Positions 7,508 through 15,680 of a DNA stretch of 64,000 nt are shown here, piece after piece. Both the position numbers and the translations under genes were made by a program. How positions within the stretch are numbered: the first letter of the stretch is position 1; each line of letters starts with the position of its first letter. Where the stretch lies: the NCBI RefSeq assembly GCF_012034205.1, contig NZ_JAATEM010000032.1, forward strand, positions 22,589-86,588, in the 5' to 3' direction. This DNA is from Streptomyces composti. GTDB taxonomy: Bacteria > Actinomycetota > Actinomycetes > Streptomycetales > Streptomycetaceae. Below the pieces are notes generated by a model that was not told the DNA's origin, ran no database searches, and saw nothing but the letters and a program-made list of their open reading frames with translations.

Positions 7508-9313
7508 ATGGCCACTCCCCTGTCCCACACCCCTCCGTCCCCGCTGAAGAGCGTCGCCGTGGTCGGTTTCGGCACGATGGGCACCGGCATCGCCGAGGTC
7601 CTCGCCCAGGCCGGCCGCACGGTCGTCGGCATCGACATCAGCGAGGCCCAGGCCGCCAGGAGTCTGGCCGCCCTTCAGTCCTCCACGGCCCGGGCCGTGG
7701 AGCGCGGCCGGCTCACCGAGCAGGAGCGCACCGAGCTCCTGTCCCGCATCACCACCTCGACCGAGCTGTCGGCCGCGGCCGAGGCCGACCTGGTGATCGA
7801 GGTCGCACCGGAGTCGTACGAGATCAAGCAGCAGATCTTCCGCGAACTCGACGGCATCGTGCGGCCGGAGACGATTCTGGCGACCGGCACCAACGCCCTG
7901 TCCGTGACCCGGCTCGCCGCCGACTCGGCCCGCCCCGAGCGGGTGCTGGGCATGCACTTCTTCAACCCGGCCCCGAAGATGAAGCTGGTGGAGATCGTCT
8001 CCTCGGTGCTGACCGCGCCCGCCGCCGTCACCGCCGTCACCGATCTCGCCCTGGACCTGGGCAAGGAGCCGGTGTCGGTCGGTGACCGGCCCGGATTCGT
8101 CGCCGACGGCCTGCTGTTCGGCTACCTCAACCAGGCCGCCGCGATGTACGAGGCCAAGTACGCCTCCCGCGAGGACATCGACGCCGCGATGCGGCTGGGC
8201 TGCGGCCTGCCGATGGGGCCGCTGGCGCTGCTCGACCTCATCGGCATCGACACCGCCCGCACGGTCCTGGAGGCCATGTACGCCGCCTCCCACGACCGGC
8301 TGCACGCCCCCGCCCCGATCCTCAAGCAGCTCAGCGAGGCGGGCCTGACGGGCCGCAAGGCGGGCCGCGGCTTCTACACCTACGAGGCGCCGGGCAGCGG
8401 CAAGGTCGTCCGGGACGCGCTCACCCCGCTGGAGGGCGGCACGCTGACGGAGGGCCGTCCGGTCCGCTCGGTGGGCGTGGCCGGCTCGGGCACGATGGCG
8501 TCGGGCATCGCCGAGGTGTTCGCCAAGGGCGGCTACGAGGTCGTGCTGGCCGCGCGCAGCACGGAGAAGGCCGAGGCCGCCAAGGCGCGGATCGGCAAGT
8601 CGCTGCAGCGTTCCGTGGACAAGGGCCGGATGACGGCCGAGGCGGCCGCCGGGACGCTCGCGCGGATCCGGCCGACCGGCTCCTACGACGACTTCGCCGA
8701 CGTCGATCTCGCGGTGGAGGCGGTCGCCGAGGACCTGGAGATCAAGCGGCAGCTGTTCGCCACGCTGGACAAGGTCTGCAAGCCGGGCGCGGTGCTCGCC
8801 ACCACCACCTCTTCGCTGCCGGTCGTGGCCTGCGCCCGCGCCACCTCGCGTCCGCAGGACGTGATCGGCATGCACTTCTTCAACCCGGCGCCGGCGATGA
8901 AGCTGGTCGAGGTGGTCCGCACGGTGCTGACCGCCGATGACGTGCACGCCACCGTCCACGAGGTCTGCGGGAAGATCCGCAAGCACGCCGTGGACTGCGG
9001 CGACCGGGCCGGCTTCATCGTCAACGCGCTGCTGTTCCCCTACCTGAACAACGCGATCAAGATGGTGCAGGAGCACTACGCGTCGCTGGACGACATCGAC
9101 GCCGCGATGAAGCTGGGCGGCGGCTACCCGATGGGCCCCTTCGAGCTGCTGGACGTCGTGGGCCTGGACGTCTCGCTGGCGATCGAGAAGGTCCTGCACC
9201 GCGAGTTCCGCGACCCGGGACTCGCTCCGGCGCCGCTGCTGGAGCACCTGGTGGCCGCGGGCTGCCTCGGCCGCAAGACGGGCCGTGGCTTCCGCGAATA
9301 TGCCAAGCGCTGA
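7508..9313 (+). CDS. 3-hydroxyacyl-CoA dehydrogenase with two tandem 3HCDH modules
   Basis: A 601-residue NAD(P)-dependent dehydrogenase built from two head-to-tail copies of the 3HCDH unit. Module 1 covers about residues 12-300 (Rossmann motif GFGTMGTG), and module 2 covers about 315-601 (GSGTMASG). Each has the HFFNPAP motif with the catalytic histidine and an all-alpha C-terminal domain ending G-R-K-A/T-G-R-G-F. The likely reaction is interconversion of acetoacetyl-CoA and 3-hydroxybutyryl-CoA (HbdA/PaaH type), which feeds the crotonyl-CoA-dependent EMC pathway encoded just downstream. The ATG at 7508 follows GGAG by 7 bases; a longer frame upstream from 7310 has no such signal. Whether both modules are active is unknown, although both keep the visible motifs. 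Confidence 0.9.
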   Translation: MATPLSHTPPSPLKSVAVVGFGTMGTGIAEVLAQAGRTVVGIDISEAQAARSLAALQSSTARAVERGRLTEQERTELLSRITTSTELSAAAEADLVIEVAPESYEIKQQIFRELDGIVRPETILATGTNALSVTRLAADSARPERVLGMHFFNPAPKMKLVEIVSSVLTAPAAVTAVTDLALDLGKEPVSVGDRPGFVADGLLFGYLNQAAAMYEAKYASREDIDAAMRLGCGLPMGPLALLDLIGIDTARTVLEAMYAASHDRLHAPAPILKQLSEAGLTGRKAGRGFYTYEAPGSGKVVRDALTPLEGGTLTEGRPVRSVGVAGSGTMASGIAEVFAKGGYEVVLAARSTEKAEAAKARIGKSLQRSVDKGRMTAEAAAGTLARIRPTGSYDDFADVDLAVEAVAEDLEIKRQLFATLDKVCKPGAVLATTTSSLPVVACARATSRPQDVIGMHFFNPAPAMKLVEVVRTVLTADDVHATVHEVCGKIRKHAVDCGDRAGFIVNALLFPYLNNAIKMVQEHYASLDDIDAAMKLGGGYPMGPFELLDVVGLDVSLAIEKVLHREFRDPGLAPAPLLEHLVAAGCLGRKTGRGFREYAKR

Positions 9314-9464
9314 GCAGCGCCCCGGCGACTGGCTCCAGGCGGGTGCGGAGTGGGGCGGGCTGCTCGGTCCCGACCGCCTCGCGCCCGCCGCGCGCAGCAG
9401 CTCCGCCCCGCCCTCCGAGGGCGGGGAGGGGGCCGGTCATGCGCACCGAGCTGCGCCCATGCAG

Positions 9465-9470
9465 TACGTT
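9465..9470 (+). promoter_or_regulatory. -10 box of a probable leaderless promoter (TetR gene)
   Basis: TACGTT is followed by 6 nt and then the ATG at 9477. There is no purine-rich ribosome-binding site, so initiation on a leaderless mRNA is the simplest reading. Confidence 0.45.
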
Positions 9471-9476
9471 CGGGGC

Positions 9477-10289
9477 ATGTCCCAGCCCGCCAAGTCCGCA
9501 CGTACGCCCGCCACGACCGAGCCGCCGGAGAGTGCCGCAGGCTCCCGCGCCGCCGCCCAGCGGCTGAAGATGCGCCGGGAACTCGCGGCCGCCGCGATGG
9601 AGCTGTTCGCGACCAAGGGGTACGAGGCCACCACGGTCGACGAGATCGCGGCCGCGGCCGGGGTCGCCCGCCGCACCTTCTTCCGTCACTTCCGCTCCAA
9701 GGAAGAGGCGATCTTCCCCGATCACGACGACACCCTGGTCCGCGCCGAGGCGGTGCTGAAGTCCGCTCCCCCGCACGAGCATCCGCTCGACACGGTGTGC
9801 CGCGGCATCAAGGAGGTCATGAAGATGTACGCGGCGCGGCCGGAGATCTCGGTCGCCCGGTACAAGCTGACCCGCGAGGTGCCCACGCTGCGCGAGGCGG
9901 AGATCGCGTCGGTGGCCCGCTACGAGCGGCTGTTCACCCGCTATCTCCTGGGCCACTTCGACGAGCACGCGCACCGCGACACGGTGGGCGACGACCCGCT
10001 GCTCGCCGAGGTCGCGGCGTCCGCGGTGGTCACCGCCCACAACCATGTGCTGCGGCGCTGGCTGCGGGCGGGCGGTCAGGGGGACGTGGAGGCCCAGCTG
10101 GACCATGCGTTCGCCATCGTCCGCAAGACCTTCGGCAGCGGCATCATGGCGGGCCGCCGTACCGCCGCGCCGGAGCAGCCGGCCGCCCGGACCTCGGGGC
10201 AGGGCGAGGTGCTGGTCACCGTGGCCCGCACGGACGCCCCGCTCGACGAGGTGATGCGGACCATCGAGCAGGCGCTCAAGGAGCGCTGA
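9477..10289 (+). CDS. TetR/AcrR-family transcriptional regulator of the EMC cluster
   Basis: A 270-residue regulator. The N-terminal 30 residues are flexible. The TetR helix-turn-helix follows at about residues 35-85, including A-A-M-E-L-F-A-T-K-G-Y-E-A-T-T-V-D-E-I and G-V-A-R-R-T-F-F-R-H-F. The ligand-binding helical domain covers about 90-225, and a Pro/Ala-rich tail ends the protein. It lies between hbd and ccr in the same direction, so it is the obvious candidate regulator of one or both, perhaps responding to an acyl-CoA. The start at 9477 is preferred over the longer frame from 9285 because that extension overlaps hbd and is low complexity. Candidate operators are at 7205-7251 and 10557-10571. 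Confidence 0.85.
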   Translation: MSQPAKSARTPATTEPPESAAGSRAAAQRLKMRRELAAAAMELFATKGYEATTVDEIAAAAGVARRTFFRHFRSKEEAIFPDHDDTLVRAEAVLKSAPPHEHPLDTVCRGIKEVMKMYAARPEISVARYKLTREVPTLREAEIASVARYERLFTRYLLGHFDEHAHRDTVGDDPLLAEVAASAVVTAHNHVLRRWLRAGGQGDVEAQLDHAFAIVRKTFGSGIMAGRRTAAPEQPAARTSGQGEVLVTVARTDAPLDEVMRTIEQALKER

Positions 10290-10300
10290 CCCAGGCTCCC

Positions 10301-10383
10301 GAGGAGCGCCGGCCGAGGCGTCCGAGAGACGCCGACCCGGCGTTTCGAGGAGCCCGACCCGGCCTCTCGAGGAGCGCCGGCCG
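10301..10383. repeat. Short degenerate direct repeats after the TetR gene
   Basis: CGAGGAGCGCCGGCCG occurs at 10301-10316 and again at 10368-10383, with related degenerate copies of CGAGGAGC and CCGACCCGGC between them. The repeats lie in the untranslated region downstream of the TetR stop. Confidence 0.5.
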
Positions 10384-10412
10384 GGCTCCGGGCGGTACCG
10401 TTCCGCTGTGAC

Positions 10413-10440
10413 AACGGCCACCCCACCGGGTGGCCGTTTT
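10413..10440 (+). terminator. Rho-independent terminator after the TetR gene
   Basis: AACGGCCACCC (10413-10423) pairs perfectly with GGGTGGCCGTT (10428-10438) around a 4-base loop. A T-run follows directly (10437-10440). This is one of the best intrinsic terminators in the window, and it separates the hbd–tetR unit from ccr. Confidence 0.8.
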
Positions 10441-10548
10441 GGCATGTCAGGGCCCGTTTTGCAGCCGCTCGCACCCCCGATTCGATCGATCATCGCTCAT
10501 CTGTTACGTAAAGATTTCATCTGAGAGCAAGTTCTGGCACTCAGTGCC

Positions 10549-10577
10549 TTGCGGGGTGACACGCGGTGTCATAGCTT
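10549..10577 (+). promoter_or_regulatory. Candidate ccr promoter
   Basis: A -35-like TTGCGG (10549-10554) and a -10-like TAGCTT (10572-10577) are separated by 17 bases. Transcription would start near 10584, leaving a leader of about 180 nt before the ccr GTG at 10765. A second AT-rich palindrome, TTACGTAA (10504-10511), lies about 40 bases upstream. Confidence 0.5.
10557..10571. promoter_or_regulatory. Perfect palindromic operator inside the ccr promoter
   Basis: TGACAC-GCG-GTGTCA is a perfect inverted repeat with 6-bp arms and a 3-bp spacer. It fills almost the whole interval between the candidate -35 and -10 boxes. A protein bound here would exclude RNA polymerase, so this is most likely a repressor site. 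The adjacent TetR protein is one candidate binder. Confidence 0.55.
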
Positions 10578-10586
10578 GAAGGTGTC

Positions 10587-10745
10587 CGGGGTGTCCCCGC
10601 GAGCCACTTCGCGTCCCGGACGCCTGCGTCACAGGCAACCTCCCGCGCCACAAAGCGCTGCCGAAGCACCACCGCCGAACCGACGGCACCACCCACAACC
10701 CTCAGCAGCACCGACGTAACCCTCAGCGCCCCTCCCTCAGGGCGC
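10587..10745 (+). other. Structured 5' leader of ccr
   Basis: Several perfect hairpins follow the presumed start site. They are CGGGG-TGT-CCCCG (10587-10599), GCCTG-CGTCA-CAGGC (10622-10636) and AGCGCCC/GGGCGCT (10725-10746, 8-base loop), the last ending 8 bases before the ccr ribosome-binding site GGAGG. The decamer AACCCTCAGC is repeated at 10697-10706 and 10718-10727, 21 bp apart. I see no cobalamin-riboswitch core. Confidence 0.4.
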
Positions 10746-10764
10746 TCTTCGCCGGAGGCAACAC

Positions 10765-12108
10765 GTGACCGTCAAGGACATCCTGGCCGCGATCCAGTCG
10801 CCCGACTCCACGTCGGAGGACTTCGCCAATCTGCCGCTCCCCGAGTCGTACCGCGCGATCACCGTGCACAAGGACGAGACGGAGATGTTCGCCGGCCTCT
10901 CCACGCGCGACAAGGACCCGCGCAAGTCGCTCCACCTCGACGAGGTGCCGCTGCCCGAACTGGGCCCCGGCGAGGCCCTGGTGGCCGTCATGGCCTCCTC
11001 GGTCAACTACAACTCGGTGTGGACCTCGATCTTCGAGCCGCTGCCCACCTTCAACTTCCTGGAGCGCTACGGCCGCACCAGCGAGCTGGCCAAGCGGCAC
11101 GACCTGCCGTACCACATCATCGGCTCCGACCTCGCCGGCGTGGTGCTGCGCACCGGTCCCGGCGTCAACGCCTGGCGCCCCGGCGACGAGGTGGTCGCGC
11201 ACTGCCTCTCCGTCGAGCTGGAGTCCTCCGACGGCCACAACGACACGATGCTCGACCCCGAGCAGCGCATCTGGGGCTTCGAGACCAACTTCGGCGGCCT
11301 GGCGGAGATCGCGCTGGTGAAGTCCAACCAGCTGATGCCCAAGCCGGACCACCTCACCTGGGAGGAGGCCGCCGCCCCCGGCCTGGTCAACTCCACCGCC
11401 TACCGCCAGCTGGTCTCCCGCAACGGCGCCGGCATGAAGCAGGGCGACAACGTGCTGATCTGGGGCGCCAGCGGCGGCCTCGGCTCCTACGCCACCCAGT
11501 TCGCCCTGGCCGGCGGCGCCAACCCGGTCTGTGTCGTCTCCAGCGAGGAGAAGGCCGAGATCTGCCGGAAGATGGGCGCTGAAATGATCATCAACCGCAG
11601 CGCCGAGAACTACCGGTTCTGGAAGGACGAGCACACCCAGGACCCCAAGGAGTGGAAGCGCTTCGGCAAGCGCATCCGCGAGCTCACCGGCGGCGAGGAC
11701 ATCGACATCGTCTTCGAGCACCCCGGCCGCGAGACCTTCGGCGCCTCCGTCTACGTCACCCGCAAGGGCGGCACCATCACCACCTGCGCCTCCACCTCCG
11801 GCTACCTGCACCAGTACGACAACCGCTACCTGTGGATGTCGCTGAAGCGGATCGTCGGCTCGCACTTCGCCAACTACCGCGAGGCCTGGGAGGCCAACCG
11901 CCTGGTCGCCAAGGGCAGGATCCACCCGACCCTGTCCAAGGTGTACTCCCTGGAGGACACCGGGCAGGCCGCCTTCGACGTGCACCGCAACCTGCACCAG
12001 GGCAAGGTCGGCGTGCTCTGCCTGGCCCCCGAGGAGGGCCTGGGCGTGAAGGACCACGCCAAGCGCGCCAAGCACATCGACGCCATCAACCGCTTCCGGA
12101 ACGTCTGA
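10765..12108 (+). CDS. ccr: Crotonyl-CoA carboxylase/reductase
   Basis: A 447-residue medium-chain dehydrogenase/reductase that performs NADPH-dependent reductive carboxylation of crotonyl-CoA to ethylmalonyl-CoA, the committing step of the EMC pathway. It also supplies ethylmalonyl extender units for polyketides. The nucleotide-binding GASGGLG is at 234-240. The CO2-binding set described for the Kitasatospora setae enzyme appears at N81, F172, E173 and H367 (numbering shifted by 2 after N81). The N-terminal GTG at 10765 follows GGAGG. It is the first gene of an operon with ecm, mcl, mch and mcd, which begin 10 bases or less downstream of, or overlap, the previous gene. The promoter and operator lie at 10549-10577. 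Confidence 0.97.
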   Translation: MTVKDILAAIQSPDSTSEDFANLPLPESYRAITVHKDETEMFAGLSTRDKDPRKSLHLDEVPLPELGPGEALVAVMASSVNYNSVWTSIFEPLPTFNFLERYGRTSELAKRHDLPYHIIGSDLAGVVLRTGPGVNAWRPGDEVVAHCLSVELESSDGHNDTMLDPEQRIWGFETNFGGLAEIALVKSNQLMPKPDHLTWEEAAAPGLVNSTAYRQLVSRNGAGMKQGDNVLIWGASGGLGSYATQFALAGGANPVCVVSSEEKAEICRKMGAEMIINRSAENYRFWKDEHTQDPKEWKRFGKRIRELTGGEDIDIVFEHPGRETFGASVYVTRKGGTITTCASTSGYLHQYDNRYLWMSLKRIVGSHFANYREAWEANRLVAKGRIHPTLSKVYSLEDTGQAAFDVHRNLHQGKVGVLCLAPEEGLGVKDHAKRAKHIDAINRFRNV

Positions 12109-12118
12109 GGGCCGGGGC

Positions 12119-14146
12119 ATGACAGAGCGTCAGAAGGACCGTCCCTGGCTCATGCGGACCTACGCCGGGCACTCGACCGCCGAGGCGTCCAACGAGCTGT
12201 ACCGGCGCAACCTCGCCAAGGGCCAGACGGGTCTGTCGGTCGCGTTCGACCTGCCGACGCAGACCGGCTACGACCCCGACCACGTCCTCGCCCGCGGCGA
12301 GGTCGGCCGGGTCGGCGTGCCGGTGGCGCACCTCGGTGACATGCGCCGGCTGTTCCAGGACATCCCCCTGGAGCAGATGAACACCTCGATGACGATCAAC
12401 GCCACCGCCATGTGGCTGCTGGCGCTCTACCAGGTCGTCGCCGAGGAGCAGGGCGCGGACATCACCAAGCTGCAGGGGACCACGCAGAACGACATCGTCA
12501 AGGAGTACCTGTCCCGCGGGACGCACGTCTTCCCGCCGGGACCGTCGCTCCGGCTGACGACCGACATGATCTGCTACACGGTCAACAACATCCCCAAGTG
12601 GAACCCGATCAACATCTGCAGCTACCACCTGCAGGAGGCGGGCGCCACGCCGGTGCAGGAGATCGCCTACGCGATGTCCACCGCGGTCGCCGTGCTGGAC
12701 GCGGTGTTCGCCTCCGGCCAGATCCCCGAGGAGCGCAAGGGCGATGTGGTCGCCCGCATCTCCTTCTTCGTGAACGCGGGCGTCCGCTTCATCGAGGAGA
12801 TGTGCAAGATGCGGGCCTTCGGCCGCATCTGGGACAAGATCACCCGTGAGCGGTACGGCATCGAGAACCCCAAGCACCGCCGCTTCCGCTACGGCGTCCA
12901 GGTCAACTCCCTCGGTCTGACCGAGGCGCAGCCGGAGAACAACGTCCAGCGGATCGTGCTGGAGATGCTGGCCGTCACCCTCTCCAAGGACGCCCGCGCC
13001 CGCGCCGTGCAGCTGCCCGCCTGGAACGAGGCGCTCGGCCTGCCCCGCCCCTGGGACCAGCAGTGGTCGCTGCGCATCCAGCAGGTGCTCGCCTACGAGA
13101 GCGACCTGCTGGAGTACGACGACATCTTCGAGGGCTCGAAGGTGATCGAGGCCAAGGTGGAGCAGCTGGTCGCCGACTCGCTCGCCGAGATGCGGCGCAT
13201 CGAGGAGATGGGCGGCGCGATGGCCGCCGTGGAGTCCGGCTACCTCAAGTCCCAGCTGGTCGCCTCGCACGCCGAGCGGCGGGCGCGGATCGAGTCCGGC
13301 GAGGAGAAGATCGTCGGCGTCAACATCTTCGAGGGCACCGAGCCCAACCCGCTGACCGCCGATCTGGACACCGCGATCCAGACCGTGGATCCGGCCGTGG
13401 AGGCCCGGGTGATCGAGTCGCTGCAGAAGTGGCGCGACACCCGCTACCAGCCGCCGTACAACCACCCGCGCCCCTGCAAGGCGCTGGAGCGGCTGAAGGA
13501 GGCCGCCCGCGGCACCGAGAACCTGATGGAGGCCACCCTGGAGTGCGCCCGTGCGGGTGTCACCACCGGGGAGTGGGCCGGCGCCCTGCGCGAGGTGTTC
13601 GGCGAGTACCGCGCCCCGACGGGCGTCTCCTCCGCGCCGGTCGCGGTCACCGCCGAGGAGGGCACCGCGCTGGCCCGGGTGCGCCGCACGGTGGAGCTGA
13701 CCGCCCGGGAGCTGGGCGTCGGCAAGCTGCGCTTCCTGGTCGGCAAGCCCGGCCTGGACGGCCACTCCAACGGCGCGGAGCAGATCGCCGTGCGGGCCCG
13801 CGACGCCGGGTTCGAGGTGGTCTACCAGGGCATCCGGCTGACCCCGGAGCAGATCGTGGACGCCGCGCTCGCCGAGGACGTGCACGCGGTGGGCCTGTCG
13901 ATCCTGTCCGGGTCGCACGCCCAGCTGGTGCCGGACGTGCTCCAGCGGCTGCATGTGGCAGGCGCCACAGATATACCGGTGATCGCCGGTGGCATCATCC
14001 CCAGCGGTGACGCCGAACAGCTGCGGGCGGCCGGAGTGGCCGCGGTCTTCACCCCGAAGGACTTCGACATCACCGGGATCATCGGCCGCATCGTCGACGA
14101 GATCCGCAAAGCCAACAAGCTCGACCCCCTGGAGGTCCCCGCATGA
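12119..14146 (+). CDS. ecm: Ethylmalonyl-CoA mutase (B12-dependent)
   Basis: A 675-residue adenosylcobalamin-dependent mutase (MeaA type) that isomerises (2R)-ethylmalonyl-CoA to methylsuccinyl-CoA. The TIM-barrel substrate domain covers residues about 1-520. The B12-binding domain follows at about 535-670, with the cobalt-ligating motif DGHSNG (D547, H549). MeaA enzymes are single-chain, unlike the two-subunit MutAB encoded at 30260-34242, and this protein has the expected length. It starts 10 bases after the ccr stop and overlaps the lyase gene by 4 bases (ATGA), indicating translational coupling. The historical name meaA is also used. Confidence 0.95.
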   Translation: MTERQKDRPWLMRTYAGHSTAEASNELYRRNLAKGQTGLSVAFDLPTQTGYDPDHVLARGEVGRVGVPVAHLGDMRRLFQDIPLEQMNTSMTINATAMWLLALYQVVAEEQGADITKLQGTTQNDIVKEYLSRGTHVFPPGPSLRLTTDMICYTVNNIPKWNPINICSYHLQEAGATPVQEIAYAMSTAVAVLDAVFASGQIPEERKGDVVARISFFVNAGVRFIEEMCKMRAFGRIWDKITRERYGIENPKHRRFRYGVQVNSLGLTEAQPENNVQRIVLEMLAVTLSKDARARAVQLPAWNEALGLPRPWDQQWSLRIQQVLAYESDLLEYDDIFEGSKVIEAKVEQLVADSLAEMRRIEEMGGAMAAVESGYLKSQLVASHAERRARIESGEEKIVGVNIFEGTEPNPLTADLDTAIQTVDPAVEARVIESLQKWRDTRYQPPYNHPRPCKALERLKEAARGTENLMEATLECARAGVTTGEWAGALREVFGEYRAPTGVSSAPVAVTAEEGTALARVRRTVELTARELGVGKLRFLVGKPGLDGHSNGAEQIAVRARDAGFEVVYQGIRLTPEQIVDAALAEDVHAVGLSILSGSHAQLVPDVLQRLHVAGATDIPVIAGGIIPSGDAEQLRAAGVAAVFTPKDFDITGIIGRIVDEIRKANKLDPLEVPA

Positions 14147-15159
14147 CCGCCCACCCGTCGCCCGCCGCCACCCCCGCCACGGGCGGCTCCGCCGCGCAGA
14201 ACGCCTTCGACCGCCTTCGCCCCCGGCGTTCCTGCCTGGCGGTACCGGGCTCGAACCCGCGCTTCCTGGAGAAGGCCCAGGGCCTCCCCGCGGACCAGGT
14301 CTTCCTGGACCTGGAGGACGCCTGCGCGCCGCTCGCCAAGCCGGAGGCGCGGCACACCATCGTGAAGTTCCTCAACGAGGGCGACTGGACCGGCAAGACC
14401 CGGGTCGTGCGGGTCAACGACTGGACCACCGAGTGGACCTACCGCGACGTGGTGACCGTGGTGGAGGGCGCCGGCCAGAACCTCGACTGCATCATGCTGC
14501 CGAAGGTCCAGGACGCCCAGCAGGTCGTCGCCCTCGACCTGCTGCTGACGCAGATCGAGAAGACCATGGGCTTCGAGGTCGGCCGCATCGGCATCGAGGC
14601 GCAGATCGAGAACGCGCAGGGCCTGAACAACGTCAACGAGATCGCCCAGGCCTCCCCGCGCCTGGAGACCATCATCTTCGGCCCGGCCGACTTCATGGCC
14701 TCCATCAACATGAAGTCGCTGGTGGTCGGCGAGCAGCCGCCCGGCTACCCGGCGGACGCCTACCACTACATCCTGATGAAGATCCTGATGGCGGCCCGCG
14801 CCAACAACCTGCAGGCGATCGACGGCCCCTACCTGCAGATCCGCAACGTGGACGGCTTCCGCGCGGTCGCCCAGCGCGCCGCCGCGCTCGGCTTCGACGG
14901 CAAGTGGGTGCTGCACCCCGGCCAGGTGGACGCCGCCAACGAGGTCTTCTCGCCCTCTCAGGAGGACTACGACCACGCCGAGCTGATCCTGGACGCGTAC
15001 GAGTACTACACGTCCGAGGCGGGCGGCAAGAAGGGCTCGGCGATGCTCGGCGACGAGATGATCGACGAGGCCAGCCGCAAGATGGCCCTGGTCATCGCCG
15101 GCAAGGGGCGCGCCGCCGGCATGCAGCGCACGTCGAAGTTCGAGATCCCGGAGGCCTGA
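14143..15159 (+). CDS. mcl1: L-malyl-CoA/beta-methylmalyl-CoA lyase (HpcH/HpaI-CitE family)
   Basis: A 338-residue CitE-like aldolase. It cleaves beta-methylmalyl-CoA to glyoxylate plus propionyl-CoA, and usually also malyl-CoA to glyoxylate plus acetyl-CoA, with Mg2+. The N-terminal R-S-C-L-A-V-P-G-S-N-P and D-L-E-D-A (Mg/CoA region, about residues 60-64) and a central I-G-I-E-A-Q-I-E-N are family signatures. It overlaps ecm by 4 bases, and mch follows 5 bases after its stop. Its position directly between the mutase and the hydratase supports the EMC role over a citrate-lyase role. Confidence 0.9.
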   Translation: MTAHPSPAATPATGGSAAQNAFDRLRPRRSCLAVPGSNPRFLEKAQGLPADQVFLDLEDACAPLAKPEARHTIVKFLNEGDWTGKTRVVRVNDWTTEWTYRDVVTVVEGAGQNLDCIMLPKVQDAQQVVALDLLLTQIEKTMGFEVGRIGIEAQIENAQGLNNVNEIAQASPRLETIIFGPADFMASINMKSLVVGEQPPGYPADAYHYILMKILMAARANNLQAIDGPYLQIRNVDGFRAVAQRAAALGFDGKWVLHPGQVDAANEVFSPSQEDYDHAELILDAYEYYTSEAGGKKGSAMLGDEMIDEASRKMALVIAGKGRAAGMQRTSKFEIPEA

Positions 15160-15164
15160 CCGTC

Positions 15165-15677
15165 ATGCAGTTCGGACGCACCTACGAGGAGTTCGAGGTC
15201 GGGGCGACGTACAAGCACTGGCCGGGCAAGACGGTCACCGAGTACGACGACCACCTGTTCTGTCTCCTCACCATGAACCACCACCCGCTCCACATGGACG
15301 TCAACTATGCGGAGAAGACGACGGACTTCGGCAAGAACGTCGTCGTCGGGAACTACATCTACTCGCTGCTGCTCGGCATGAGCGTGCCGGACATCTCCGG
15401 CAAGGCGATCGCCAATCTGGAGATCGAGTCGCTCAAGCACGTGGCGCCGACCTTCCACGGCGACACCATCTACGGCGAGACCACCGTCCTCGACAAGTGG
15501 CCGTCGAAGTCGAAGAACGACCGCGGCATCGTCCACGTGGAGACCAAGGGCTACAAGCAGGACGGCACGCTGGTGTGCGTGTTCCGCCGCAAGGTGATGG
15601 TGCCGACCGAGACGTACATCAAGGAGCGCGGCGGCGAGCAGCCGGGCCGCCCCGAGCTCAAGGAACAGGGGAAGTAA
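15165..15677 (+). CDS. mch: Mesaconyl-CoA hydratase (MaoC-like hotdog)
   Basis: A 170-residue single-hotdog MaoC-family hydratase. It adds water to mesaconyl-CoA to give beta-methylmalyl-CoA, the substrate of the preceding lyase. Typical features are the N-terminal G-R-T-Y-E-E-F-E-V-G and the N-x-H-P-L-H-M-D-x-x-Y-A motif (about residues 38-50) that carries the catalytic Asp/His pair. It is shorter than double-hotdog Mch proteins of proteobacteria (about 340 residues), so it probably acts as a dimer. It has GGAG about 11 bases before the ATG and is followed by mcd after 3 bases. Confidence 0.85.
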   Translation: MQFGRTYEEFEVGATYKHWPGKTVTEYDDHLFCLLTMNHHPLHMDVNYAEKTTDFGKNVVVGNYIYSLLLGMSVPDISGKAIANLEIESLKHVAPTFHGDTIYGETTVLDKWPSKSKNDRGIVHVETKGYKQDGTLVCVFRRKVMVPTETYIKERGGEQPGRPELKEQGK

Positions 15678-15680
15678 GCG

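Noticed and set aside
10578..10764. Cobalamin riboswitch before ccr/ecm
   Set aside because: Although the leader contains GCCACT, I could not find the rest of the conserved B12-riboswitch core. The hairpins do not match its layout.
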